NCBI GenBank assembly: GCA_948470475.1
Contig: OX419345.1
Coordinates: 20,348,359-20,412,358 of the forward strand
Direction of reading: 5' to 3'
Source of the DNA: Galaxea fascicularis
Taxonomy: Eukaryota; Cnidaria; Anthozoa; Scleractinia; Euphylliidae
DNA: 64,000 bases
A program made the position numbers and the translations under genes. The notes under the pieces were generated by a model. That model was not told the origin of the DNA, made no database searches, and saw only the letters and a list, made by a program, of their open reading frames with translations. Position 1 is the stretch's first letter; each line of letters begins with the position of its first letter. Below are positions 1-10,505 of this stretch, piece by piece.

Positions 1-948
1 CATTTCAATATTGCGGTAAATCCAAACATCTAGTGCTTCTGTTATTCCACTGCGTCAATCAATGTTCTATCCAATGGCAGTTCTCAATTGTTCTCTACAA
101 AGTATCCATGTAGACATGCTACGGAAAAACCTTAGTATTTTGCCATGATGGAATTTTCTCCGTCCTGGAAACTTTTTTCTGAACCTGTTAAAAACAAACA
201 ATGTGTTTCCGTAAGTTGCGGCCTTGAAGAGAATAAGGTTGAATTACTTGATAACACAAAATGTTGTTGGGCTGCAAAACTAACCTGAAATAAGAAAAAG
301 AGGCAGTAACTTAAAACCTAGAGCGCGATATTCAACTAGTATGAACAGGTTTATAATCAGTTAATTTATTGGTATATTTCTTTACCTTTGACAAAGCTCG
401 GACTCTTCATTCGGTCGTTCTTGTAGTGAGGACAACTGGCTAACATTTTGAGAATATTTGCCGAAGGAACAGAACGGAACAGTATTTTTAACAAGAATCG
501 TCATTTAATTTTGTATATGCTGCTGTCCCCTGCTCCCCAACCAGTTCTCTCGTTAAGTTCAAACCTGGTTTCTCAGTCGTTTCGCGAAATGATCCTTACT
601 CCTCATGAAAAGTCATAGCTAACTGTCATGCGTGAAACAAGACAGGAAAGGGTAGTATTATGCATGGAAATCATCCTATATTTTCGCCAAAATTTATTAA
701 ATCAATTTTCGGTGTATTTTTCATTCGTAAATTGCGTCTGGATCATTTTGACACAATAAGTTATTACCAGACACAAAGAAGGCTACAGAAACGACGGCCC
801 GAGTTTGCCCAAGCGTATCCAAGACAAAATACCGTTTTGAAGACAATTTGTCCATTACTTTAGTTCAGTGCCATCGGCAAACACGCCTTGTTTGATTTTC
901 AGAAATAAAAACTGAAACAAACTGAAAAAATCCTGTTCTCTTACCTCT
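1..948. other. Non-coding stretch, nothing recognised
   Basis: No protein domain, tRNA or clear inverted repeat is visible. The 67-codon open frame at 660-863 has no recognisable content. The minus-strand transcript of the neighbouring 949-1260 gene may continue here, because a good splice donor (GTAAGA on the minus strand, around 942-947) follows its stop codon. Confidence 0.4.
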
Positions 949-1260
949 TCACGGCAGTCGTTCATCATGTTGTACGGCCTGGTTTCTTCCCTCGCCATTC
1001 GGCAGCCGTTCATCATGTTGTACGGCCTGTTTTCTGTTGTTTATCCCTCCCCCGGTTCTTCTCTCGGTAATCGTTCCCGCCGCTGATATAGCTGGTTGTG
1101 GTTCACCTTGCTGCATAATGAAGTTTCCAAGTTTCCTAACAACCCATCCAAGGATGTTCACAACAACCACTGCAATAAAGAAGGCAAAACCCAAGCTAGC
1201 CACTTCCTGAATGGACATCATTTCTTTTCCAACTTTCGGTGCAGGCGCTTGTGCCATCAA
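949..1260 (-). CDS. Small single-pass membrane protein with duplicated C-terminal motif, unknown family
   Basis: A 103-codon frame opens at an ATG pair. Residues 20-41 form one strongly hydrophobic helix (VASLGFAFFIAVVVVNILGW) followed by a basic turn, then a Gly/Arg-rich tail. The last part is a 16-residue motif (QAVQHDERLPNGEGRN) followed by a second partial copy, produced by a 48 bp tandem DNA repeat at about 953-1048. The stop TGA lies directly before a strong minus-strand splice donor, so the 3' UTR may carry an intron or an alternative exon may extend the protein. A TATA box and a CRE-like palindrome sit just upstream, which supports a real promoter. I do not recognise the family. The product is probably a membrane-anchored small protein. 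The alternative is a chance frame, but promoter, helix and repeat together argue against that. Confidence 0.6.
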   Translation of the reverse strand: MMAQAPAPKVGKEMMSIQEVASLGFAFFIAVVVVNILGWVVRKLGNFIMQQGEPQPAISAAGTITERRTGGGINNRKQAVQHDERLPNGEGRNQAVQHDERLP

Positions 1261-1294
1261 TTGTAAACGTTTCTGAAATAGTTTCCTTTTCTAC

Positions 1295-1338
1295 GCTTAT
1301 ATACCTGTATGTCTCAGGCCGTTGCGTAATTGACGTCA
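1295..1338 (-). promoter_or_regulatory. TATA box and CRE/ATF palindrome upstream of the 103-aa gene
   Basis: Read on the minus strand, GTATATAAGC lies at 1304-1295, about 35 bases before the ATG at 1260. The perfect palindrome TGACGTCA lies at 1331-1338, roughly 27 bases further upstream. Order and spacing fit a TATA promoter with a CREB/ATF-type site. Function is inferred from motif and position only. Confidence 0.5.
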
Positions 1339-1339
1339 T

Positions 1340-3317
1340 TGGTGTCTGCTGACAGTGATGTCACGAGTGACCTGTTTTCTCCCCTCCCACGCGGAAAGAA
1401 TTTGTCACGCTGCGCGGAGCCACTATAAAATATAATATGAAGCGATACTGTTTTTCTGCTGATTAAACGGGTGTTTCACGCTATTTTTAGTAACACATTG
1501 CTGCCAAAGGTAAAATAATGGTTAAAATTCCTTTAAAGGTTTACTGTGATGCAAACAAATTATACAGCTAAACTACAGAGTACAGGGCCACTTATTTACA
1601 TACTATTGTTTCCTTTCATTCTAAATTCACCTTATTTCTTGGAATTAGCGATGTAGAAACAATTCGAATATCAACAAAGTGTTTGAAGCTAGAATTTGGT
1701 GAATTTTGAGCAAAAATCACGAAAACCTCCGTGATACTCCCCCTTTAATATCAGTTGTGCTTTTCATGGAAGTGTTTCCCTCTGTCAAGGGTTACACGCG
1801 GTCGATATTGTATACATGTCCAATAAACCCGAACTTAATTATCCGGGGTTGGAATTGAATACTAACCTAAGTAACTACAAACGACTGACAAAAGATATTA
1901 TGGCGGGACTTGACGTAAACAACGTTTTACGTTGATATCTCGTTCGCGTTTCAAGCAATTAAAAATCCCTATGCTCATCCCACGAAGCTATGTTGGGGGA
2001 TATTTTGTGAATTTTTGGGTCTATTTGGGAAGAGATATTTTTTCTCAAAGAATTAGTTAAATTCAGGAAACTTCACGGAAATATTGAAGATTTAATGAAG
2101 GTTTAAAATTGGAATTTGAAGTTAGAAATTAGTGGACGGACACCAAAACAGTTCCCGAACAACCTGCAGTGTTCTTGTGGGGTCTCAACTGTCTGGTGGT
2201 GTTTCAAAACATTTTTTTACATTTCAATTCCTTCTTTAAACTCCTTAAAATTTCACTCCAATTTACTTCAAGTCCCACCTTAAGAAGAAGAGGAACTTAG
2301 ACCGCCACGCGTAGCCTCCCGCGCAGTCGTTTTTAGGGGAGTCGTACTTCACCTCCTCCCAACAATATCTGTTCTTAAGCAATTGTTAGTGTTTTCCACC
2401 GAAAACAAACAGTTCGACAATTTGTTTTCATTGTTCTTTAGCTGTATTTACTTGTTTTCACCCCCCTTCGACTTATTTGTTCTCTTCAACCTATATCGAT
2501 ATTGAGTTTGACTTCCACTGGGGAGGAGGTGAAGTGCGATTGGGGCAAGAGAGAAAGAAGGACCACCGCGGAGGTTTTAAAATTCCGTTTCGCCAAAACG
2601 GGTAAGGGCCCGTACACAAGAAGGTTAAAAAGATTTGTTTGGCGCCAAATTTTGAATTTACTAATCGCGTACGCACTTAACGTCTGCAATTTGTAAAATC
2701 TGACAGTCTTGACGCTTGACAAAAATTTGTCCTGCTCTGAGGTAGGACGATGGCGCTTTTGAAGTTTGGAACGGCTTGACAAAATTTTGGTAGGTCGAAC
2801 TTGTCGAACGGAACTGATAACAGGTATTTTTGGCAAATAAACAAAAAAACGATTCGCCTTTTAAGGCGTACGGACCTTAATTACGCGGGGTAAGGACCGC
2901 GTTATTTCGTTTTCATCGTAGCCACAAATCGCAATGTTTTTTTAAAGTTTCCCGTTCCCGCGGAAAGTCTCGAGAGAATGGTGCGTTTTTCATTGGCTCT
3001 CAAGAAAATCGTCCGATTTCATTGGGTTTTAATCATCCTGGAATCACGTGCCAGGACCGTGCCAAGTCAAAGGTGGAAAACTACAGAAAGGCTGACGTGA
3101 GAAAAATGGCTTCCTTGTGTATGAGGCGTGAATTTACAAGATAGTAGTTTGCTGGTCTCAGAAGGAAAACACCGCTCTGTAAATCAAAAGAATAAGTTGT
3201 AAGAAACACTCGGCAGCCTCAACGGTGGAGATCAGTTTGTTCATAATGAATAAATCCCTCTTCGAGGACTGATCAGTTAGTGTGGTTTTGTGATCAAAGC
3301 GAAGTTCGTTTGAGCTC
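1340..3317. other. Non-coding stretch with scattered short inverted motifs
   Basis: No gene is recognised. A short inverted pair is present (about 2347-2360, CTTCACCTCCTCCC, against 2520-2534), which could be the ends of a degraded MITE. The open frames at 2486-2836 on both strands overlap one another and show no domain. Confidence 0.35.
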
Positions 3318-3320
3318 TTA

Positions 3321-3683
3321 GGCCCCGTTCAGACTAAGTGCCCGTTCGTGGCACCGTTCCCGGGCACTAAAAAGGACGCTGTCCAGACATCTCAGTGCCC
3401 TGGACCGAGGATGTTCATACTCGTGCAGAAGGATTGGTGCCCAGTTTATCTTTTTGAGTATTCCGCTATATTGCCGCCATTTTGGTGACTGCATCGTAGG
3501 AAAACAAGGGAAAAAACGTGTTCAGACAAGTTCCCGTGCTCGGGAACGGTGCCCGAGTACTACCCTTGGAGGTAGTGCCCGGGCACGGTGCTCGGATATG
3601 TGCGCGGGCACCAACGAAAAGCTATGTTCAGACTAGTGCCCGTTCCCGAAAACCGGGCACAGGCACCTAGTCTGAACGGGGCC
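3321..3683. mobile_element. MITE with TTA target-site duplication
   Basis: The ends are inverted copies (GGCCCCGTTCAGACT at 3321 and AGTCTGAACGGGGCC ending 3683), flanked on both sides by TTA (3318-3320 and 3684-3686). The interior is built from repeats of GTGCCCG/CGGGCAC-type words in both orientations. The length (363 bp), the lack of coding capacity and a 3 bp TTA duplication are typical of PIF/Harbinger-derived MITEs. The superfamily is inferred from the duplication only. Confidence 0.8.
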
Positions 3684-4096
3684 TTAGACTGGGAATCCAC
3701 CTTGCAAAACATTACAGGTTTGGATGTGAATTTTTACCGTGCTTTTATATGATTCAATGACTGATTCGTCGACAACTTTTATCAGTCTGATCAGTAAAAT
3801 TGAGTCAATAAATTGGCTATACAAGAGACTTGCTTTGCTTTCGCGTAGTTTTACTCGAGGCAAAAATTGAACGCCTTTGCTTTTCAGCTGTAAATGGAGG
3901 CTTACCTGAGTAAACTTAATATTTAATCTGAAAATTAACGTTGTTTTGGTTTTGTGAATGGAATCGTTAACAACTGCACAAACTGTCATGCCACAAACTT
4001 GTGTGTTTGCCAGCGATCGAACCAACAATTTCACTGTTTATTGAACCGTGGATAATTGGATAGCCAAGCGTGTGCTTGAAACCAGTGAGCCATTGA

Positions 4097-4584
4097 TCAG
4101 AGCTGGCCTCTGTGCAGAGGTCCATGCTAAACATTACAGGTCCCCTTTGTTGCTTACATAATGCTTTATGTTCAGACCAAGATGTATCCAAAGATGACAT
4201 AAAATCAATTCTTGAACAGTCCCTATGTTTGTTAGGCTCTGCAAATTTTCAGTTTTCAGCCTTAAGGAGGAAAAAAAAATCCTCGTGGCCATAAATAAAG
4301 ACAAGATTGGCCTGGCTGACCAGCCTCTCCCCAATGCTAAGCGATTGCTTTTCGGGGACGACTTTCCAAGTATTGCATCAAAGCAAGCAGACCTTTCAAG
4401 GGGCCTCGCAAAGAACTTGGGGGCGGCCTCCCGGCCGGCTAAGCGCCCACGCTCAGGGCCAGCGCGGCCTCCTAACAAGGATAAGCCCTTTGCTGGCTCC
4501 TACTCTAAGTGCAACAACCGTTCAAAAAACGGGCGTTCCTTTCGTGCCCCCAAACAGGAGGCAAAAGAATCGACTCATTCATAG
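4097..4584 (+). pseudogene. DIRS gag C-terminal remnant (frameshifted)
   Basis: Frame 2 carries DVSKDDIKSILEQSLCLLGS up to LRRKK. The reading then continues in frame 1 as a segment containing LLFGDDFPSIASKQADLSRGL and a basic tail rich in Arg/Lys/Pro. The switch falls in the A9 run at about 4268-4276, so a one-base slip in a homopolymer explains it. The layout (helical region, LRRKK, LFGDD, basic tail) matches what I know of DIRS gag C-termini. The N-terminal part of gag is absent, because a stop lies at 4094-4096 and nothing similar precedes it. Confidence 0.6.
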
Positions 4585-6531
4585 ACAACTGGAGGGAAAT
4601 AACCTCCGACCCAGACATCCTCAGTATTGTTTTAGGTTACAAAATTCCGTTGCGTTGCAAACCAGTTCAATTTACCATACCAGTTACAAGTCCCAACCAA
4701 GTAAATGCTGACCTCATAGATTCAGAGGTGGAGAACCTCCTCACCAAGGGGGCTATTGCAGAAATTCCCCGCATAAGAGAAGGTTTCTTCAGTCGTTTGT
4801 TCCTAGTCCGCAAGAAGGGTGGAACTTTTCGACCCGTGATAGACTTGAGGTTTCTGAACAGGTTCGTGGAAAACTCTCACTTTCAGATGGAAAGCATCCA
4901 TTGTTTAAAGTCTCTACTTCAAAAAGGCGATTATATGACCACCCTGGACCTGAAGGACGCTTATTTGTCAGTCCCAGTCCACAAGGACTCTCAAAAGTTC
5001 CTTCAATTCCTTTGGCGAAACAAATGTTACGCCTTCCGAGGCCTCTGTTTTGGCTTAAATACTGCACCAAGGATCTTCACCAAACTTTTAAAACCTGTAG
5101 CAGCATTTCTTCGCAAACGGGGTGTTCGTATGATTCTCTATTTGGACGACTTTCTCATCTTGGGGTCAACTTACCAGGAAGCACAGAGTCACACAGCTAT
5201 GGCTGTATCCCTCCTGGAAAGCCTAGGCTTCACTGTCAATCTGGAAATGTCATGTTTGATTCCGACCCAAATAATAACATTCCTGGGCTTTGTAATCGAC
5301 TCCACTGTAGAAACACTAAGCCTTCCACAGGAGAAAGTTGTAAAGGTGAAATCCCTTTGCTTGAAGGCAAAGGTAACTCGAAAGGTAACTAGAGTCGTGT
5401 CGCCCAGCCATTTGGCAAGCTCCCCTTCATTTTCGATTCTTGCAAATCAGAATGATCCAAGCTCTACATTCGAGAAACCAGAACTTCGATGAGATTATTA
5501 CTCTGGATCACGACTCTTTGGAAGAACTTAATCGGTGGGTGTCCAACATCAACTCTGTGAACGGCAGCCCAATAAGATCTCCAGCTCCAACGTTGTTTAT
5601 AACAACAGACGCATCCAAAACAGGATGGGGCGCAGTCTACGAAAGTCAACGCACAAACGGGCGTTGGTCAGACAGCGAACGCACCCAGCACATAAATGTC
5701 TTGGAACTCAAGGCTGCCTTTCTCGCCCTAAAGTCCTTCCTAAAGAACCAATCCCACAAGGTGGTATGCCTGAGGATGGACAACACAACGGCGGTAGCCC
5801 ATGTGAACAACAAAGGCGGTACCCACTCGCCCTGCCTCTTAGCACTCACATTGGAACTCTGGCAATGGTGCCTGTAGAGGAACATAATGATATCAGCTCA
5901 GCACGTACCTGGCAAGTTGAACACCATAGCCGACTCGGAATCGAGGGTGTTCAACGACAGCAGCGAGTGGAAGATAGACCCTCCAACGATTTCCCCCTTC
6001 CTCAAGGGGTGCGACATCGACCTGTTTGTTTCTCGCCTATCCACCCAGCTTGCCCAGTACGTCAGTTGGCGTCCGGACCCAGAGGCAGTTCACGCGGATG
6101 CATTGACAATGAACTGGGCACCCTTCAAGGGTTACGCCTTTCCACCTTTCAATCTGATCCCAGCTGTCCTCAACAAAGTGTCTCAGGACATAGCGGACAT
6201 CATATTAGTGGCACCCATCTGGCCGGCACAACCATGGTGGCCACTGCTACTGAGCCTCCTGATCGAGCATCCAGTCCTCCTACCGAGCTCCCGTCACCTC
6301 CTGAGGGACCCAGCAGACCCTCAGAGAATTCACCCAATGTTCCCCAGACTACACTTAGCCGTGTTTCATGTCTCTGGGGACAGTACCAGGCAATGGGAAT
6401 TCCAGACAATGTTACGGAGCTTCTCCTTTCGGCATCCCGCCAATCTACCAGGAAAACATATCAATCAGCTTGGAGGCGCTGGAGTGGCTGGTGTCTTAAG
6501 AGGAAGATTGATCCTCTTTAAGCGCCTTTAA
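4509..6531 (+). pseudogene. DIRS reverse transcriptase-RNase H, broken
   Basis: The RT spans 4600-5389 in frame 3. It shows fingers motif KGAIAEIP, FRPVIDLRFLN, TLDLKDAYLSVPV (first catalytic Asp), GLNTAPRIFTKLLKP and the YLDD box at about 5139-5150. The reading then jumps to frame 1 near 5390-5440, where RNase H continues with TTDASKTGWGAVY, the ELKA glutamate, MDNTTAVAHVN and, after an in-frame TAG (5876-5878), the HVPGKLNTIAD segment. The distal part up to 6531 overlaps the start of the recombinase frame. The frameshift plus stop make it non-functional. Confidence 0.85.
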
Positions 6532-7340
6532 CCGACATTCTGCTATACTTAACTGAGTACTTCAATAGTGGTGCAGCTTACCGCTCTGTTAATGTAGCAC
6601 GCTCAGCGATCTCCACCTCTCACGCCAAACTGAATGGCCTTCCTGTGGGTCAAAACCCGTTAGTCATTCAGCTTCTTAAGGGGATGTTCAACAATCGCCC
6701 CCCTAAACCTAGATACTCCCACACCTGGGAAGTGAGTTCAGTGACGACCTATCTCGTGTCTCTTGGCAGTAATAGGTCACTGTCTCTCAAGCAGTTGTCA
6801 TGGAAACTTGCAATGTTATTTTCCTTAACTTGTCCCAAAAGAGTTTCGGCACTTACCAAGCTGGATTTACGCCACTGCCACATCCTTCCTGGTGGTGTTG
6901 AGTTCATGCTCTCGTCCCCTCGTAAAAGAGGCACAGCTGATCAACTGCCAAAGGCTTTCTTCGCACGTTTCCCATCCAACTCCAAGTTGTGTCCCGTGGA
7001 GACATTACGTTGCTACTTAAAGGCTACACGTACAATTCGTCCAGTTATCCCCTCGTCTAAGCCAGATCCATTATTTATTTCGTATGTGAAGCCTCATAAA
7101 CCAATTTCGGCTCCATCTTTGGCGAGGTGGCTACACTCTCTTTTGAAGGCCTCCGGAGTCAATAGTGATATCTTTAAGGCACATTCTGTGCGTGGAGCTT
7201 TAACCACTGCAGCTGCCAATTCCAACGTCCCATTATCTGAGATTTTGAAGATGGCTGATTGGTCGTCTCCTTCCACATTTCAGAAGTTTTATTATAAACC
7301 TGTTTACAGCTCAAATTTTGCACATGCTGTTCTCCAGTGA
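6390..7340 (+). pseudogene. DIRS tyrosine recombinase, one in-frame stop
   Basis: Frame 3 from about 6390 gives the SAM-like N-terminal part (LLLSASRQSTRKTYQSAWRR). A TAA at 6519-6521 interrupts it. From 6522 the frame stays open to the TGA at 7338-7340. The catalytic signature is intact: first Arg in PKRVSALTKL, the HxxR box as HSVRGA (about 7183-7200), the ADWSSPSTFQKFYY block with its Trp, and the Tyr nucleophile. This R-HxxR-W-Y set is that of DIRS recombinases. Only the single stop in the core-binding part separates it from a full frame. Confidence 0.8.
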
Positions 7341-7525
7341 GACTTTTTGTAACTTTGTACTCTCCGTACATTGAGTCTAGAAACAGCTCATGACTTTGGT
7401 CTTTTCAGTCAAGCAATATGCTCCTGTTATTGTGAATTACCTCACTTTCCATTACTGACCTTGTCAATGCTGCAGTATTATGTTCACATTAAAGACTTTC
7501 CAGTTATTTGATACTGTCTGCCTAT

Positions 7526-7753
7526 TATTGGCACCATCCTTCAGCGTTGAACTCTACCTGATGTTTTCTCATATATTTCGAACGGAGTTTGTGTAATATA
7601 ATCCCAATTATACCAGGGCCGCGAAGCGGCCTGCCAGTATAATTGAAATTATATAAACAAACGAAGTGAGAAATATATGAGGACCCACCCACCCGTCCCT
7701 GTTGGCTGTGACACCTCATTTTACTCTCGAGGTACCACGTCAATGGTGCCAAT
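7526..7753. repeat. Palindromic element with short inverted ends
   Basis: ATTGGCACCAT at 7526-7536 is inverted as ATGGTGCCAAT at 7743-7753. Inside lies a long imperfect palindrome, about 7566-7681, beginning TCTCATATATTTC and ending GAAATATATGAGG, centred on GGGCCGCGAAGCGGCC. It may be the right terminal region of the adjacent DIRS element or an independent foldback MITE. The sequence does not decide this. Confidence 0.5.
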
Positions 7754-7950
7754 ACAAGAACAATAGTAGTAACCGTCCACAGCGTTAAAAAATGACAGGC
7801 TCGGATGTCAGCGGTCTATATGCGATCGCAGGGAGTTGTGGTATTACGTCATGTATGACTGTTTTCTTACCCAGGGGGGTACAGCTTTATTTTCTTTTAT
7901 TCTAGATGCGTTAAAGAGTGGTTCGTAGCACAGTAAGTGGGATTCAACCT

Positions 7951-8033
7951 GATGTTTTCTCATATATTTCTCACTTCGTTTGTTTATATAATTTCAATTA
8001 TACTGGCAGGCCGCTTCGCGGCCCTGGTATAAT
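7951..8033. repeat. Inverted second copy of the 7.6 kb palindrome arm
   Basis: From TCTCATATATTTCTCACTTC through the GGCCGCTTCGCGGCC core to CCTGGTATAATT, this segment is an almost exact reverse complement of about 7607-7681. The sequence before it (CCTGATGTTTTCTCATATAT) also repeats the start of the first copy in direct orientation at 7558. After 8033 the match to the first copy's left arm fades, so this copy is truncated. Confidence 0.65.
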
Positions 8034-8798
8034 TGAGATTTTACAAAAATTCTAAATAGATCTAAATCTGGAATAATACAATTAAGGCTATACTTATTAT
8101 TCTAAGAATAATAACTTGTAGACTTTGCACTATCTTAGCCATTCGAAATCGGAACCGGTTCAGAATTGTTTACGTGAATTTAATACACTTTTGAAAACAT
8201 TTTGGCCAGAATAAGCGGCATTTAAACATCCACTCCCTTAAGTAAATCAAAACATGTAAGTGATCGTAAAGTATGTCATGTATGTGAAGAGTCATAATAT
8301 TTTGGATTGTGCGATTAATTAAACAACCCTGCGCCTAGTTCGCCACAGGATGCCTTTTTGTTGCCTCCGCCCTTTCCTTACAAAATATTTTGTCTTGTTA
8401 CCGGTAATTAGGTCTTTTTTAATTTTGTTAAACAAAACATTGCTACAAGGCCGGAAATATGTCACTTTTAGGGTTTATCTCCGCCTCTTCTAAATATCAG
8501 TCAACGAACAACAAAGTGATTGGCAGTTGACGCCAAATTACTGATGTAGTTCACGTCTCGGCATCGTTCATGGCGAAAAAACGCGACGTGTATCTTTGGT
8601 TTGCCATCTTCGCCGTTATTATTATCGGATGGAGCAACTGATTTCAGAAAGCAGAGCAGACATCACGAGTTTCTGTACGTTTGACACACTGAGTTCTGAG
8701 AATTTGTACTCAAAATATCGGATACACAACCTGCGATTTGACAAGACTATGGTTCAGAGGCTGTTGAGGAACTCGGCGGTTCTCTGAAGATAGAGACC

Positions 8799-9145
8799 TT
8801 ACGCAACTACGACTACGACGGCATCGAGAACGCCACAAAACAATGGGCTTAATGAGCCAAAACAATGGCTCTGCACGTGCGTTGTACATTTTGGTTCATT
8901 TCTCTGCCATCATGTGCAAAACGACGTCGTGAAATGACTAAATTTTAGGTTGTCACCAGAACGTGACCGAATGACAGCAAATTTTTCTTTCTTTTTCTTT
9001 ACTTTAACACCGTTCAGAGCAATTGAGACCCTGGGCAGTTCGCCAGCATTTTTTAAGTTAAACAAATTACAATAATCCCGAAAGAGTTACAAAAACGGGA
9101 AATTCATTTTCAAATGACGTTTTCGTTGCCGTCGTCGTTGCGTTA
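8799..9145. mobile_element. MITE-like element with degenerate inverted ends
   Basis: The left end reads TTACGCAACTACGACTACGA, then CGGCATCGAGAACG. The right end, at about 9108-9145, is its degenerate inverse (CGTTTTCGTTGCCGTCGTCG, then TTGCGTTAG). The interior contains no coding frame. No clear target duplication was found. Confidence 0.45.
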
Positions 9146-9680
9146 GCGCAACGAGCAGCGAAGATACGGTGGAAGATTATCAACTGCGACAATCGTAGTG
9201 AACAATTTCATAACTTTCTACTACATAGCTTGCTACTCTACATAACTTCAAAAATTGATTGGCTTTTCTTAGTCCGTGAAAATGCCGGAAGTCGTTCTGA
9301 AGTTTTTATTTAGTTCAAACCTGTAAAAGTTTACGTGTCTTATCCATTTAAGTTCAATTATTGTACCAGTGATGTAGCATGAATCTAAAGCAGTTGATTG
9401 GTTCTCAAAATCTTTAAGGGCCTTTTAGACCATTCAAAATGTTCAAAGGAGCCACATCAAATCCTTCTTTCTACTTTCTTGAATGGCACTGATTAATGTT
9501 GGTGTTTCGACCTCTGGGCCGGCGCTACAGTTATAAGTAGACAACGTCGTTTGCTTCTCGTTACTTCCGGCGTAAAACCCCGTCATCTTGGATTAAAACT
9601 TAACCCAGAAACGAATACAAGATCCGTGGTGAAGTAGCCCTTAACTGAAACCAATGTTTTATTGGATCCTTTATTGTCAG

Positions 9681-9893
9681 GCCACCAGCATGCTGGAGAA
9701 GAGTTTGGCTCAAGATGAAACTTATACTGAGGCTGTTTGTTTGCTGGCGGAAATCATGGGAAAGAAACAGCAATATGATAAAGCGATTGCGCTGTAAGTA
9801 CACTTTAACTAAACTAACTTACTCGTTTGCTCATTTGTTTGCTTAAGTCAGGGCAAGAGTAGAGACGTATTGGTTGGTTGGTTGGTTGGTTGG

Positions 9894-9926
<33 letters not shown>

Positions 9927-10472
9927 GTGTATGAGATAAATACTAGTTATGCAATGCTTTCGAGTAGTATACCGTGGAATATCCCACGAGTCACTTGTAT
10001 TTTCTTCGTATACACGCGAGCCTTTAAATACAAGTGACTCGTGGGACATTCTATGGTATACCACGAGAAAGCATTGTATAACTATTTTATACCATGTCAT
10101 AGAAAATACGTAGCCTTACATAATCGATGCGGTGCACGATGGGAAGGTTGGGTGTGATACCGTTGAATTGCACTGATCGATGGGAAGGTTCGGTGGGATA
10201 CCGACGAATATACAACGACTTTCCTGCATTCTGATTAGCTGTATTTTCTATGGCATAATATTATATGAACAGGAGAAGTAAAGTGAAATGAAGAATTATT
10301 CTCGCAGTTGAACGCAATTTATGCAATTGTGTAAAGAAGCATGAAAAAAATTCAGGACCCCGTTGAAGTCCTCAATTTTTTTCAGTCTTCTTTGCGCAAT
10401 TCCATGATAAATTGCGTTCAACTGCGAGAACCATTCTTCATTCCATGATTGATTGATTGGTTGGTTGATTGC

Positions 10473-10505
<33 letters not shown>

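Larger units (their letters stand above)
4097..7512 (+). mobile_element. DIRS-type tyrosine-recombinase retrotransposon, decayed
   Basis: A retroelement on the plus strand with gag remnant, reverse transcriptase, RNase H and a tyrosine recombinase instead of a DDE integrase, which defines the DIRS order. Gag is cut at its 5' side, RT/RNase H is broken by frameshifts and a stop, and the recombinase has one stop in its N-terminal part. No inverted terminal repeat could be matched at the left side. Palindromic DNA at 7526-8033 just downstream may belong to the right terminus or to later insertions. The copy is a non-autonomous fossil as it stands. Confidence 0.85.

Noticed and set aside
660..863. 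67-codon frame
   Set aside because: No domain, no promoter or splice context; length within chance expectation.
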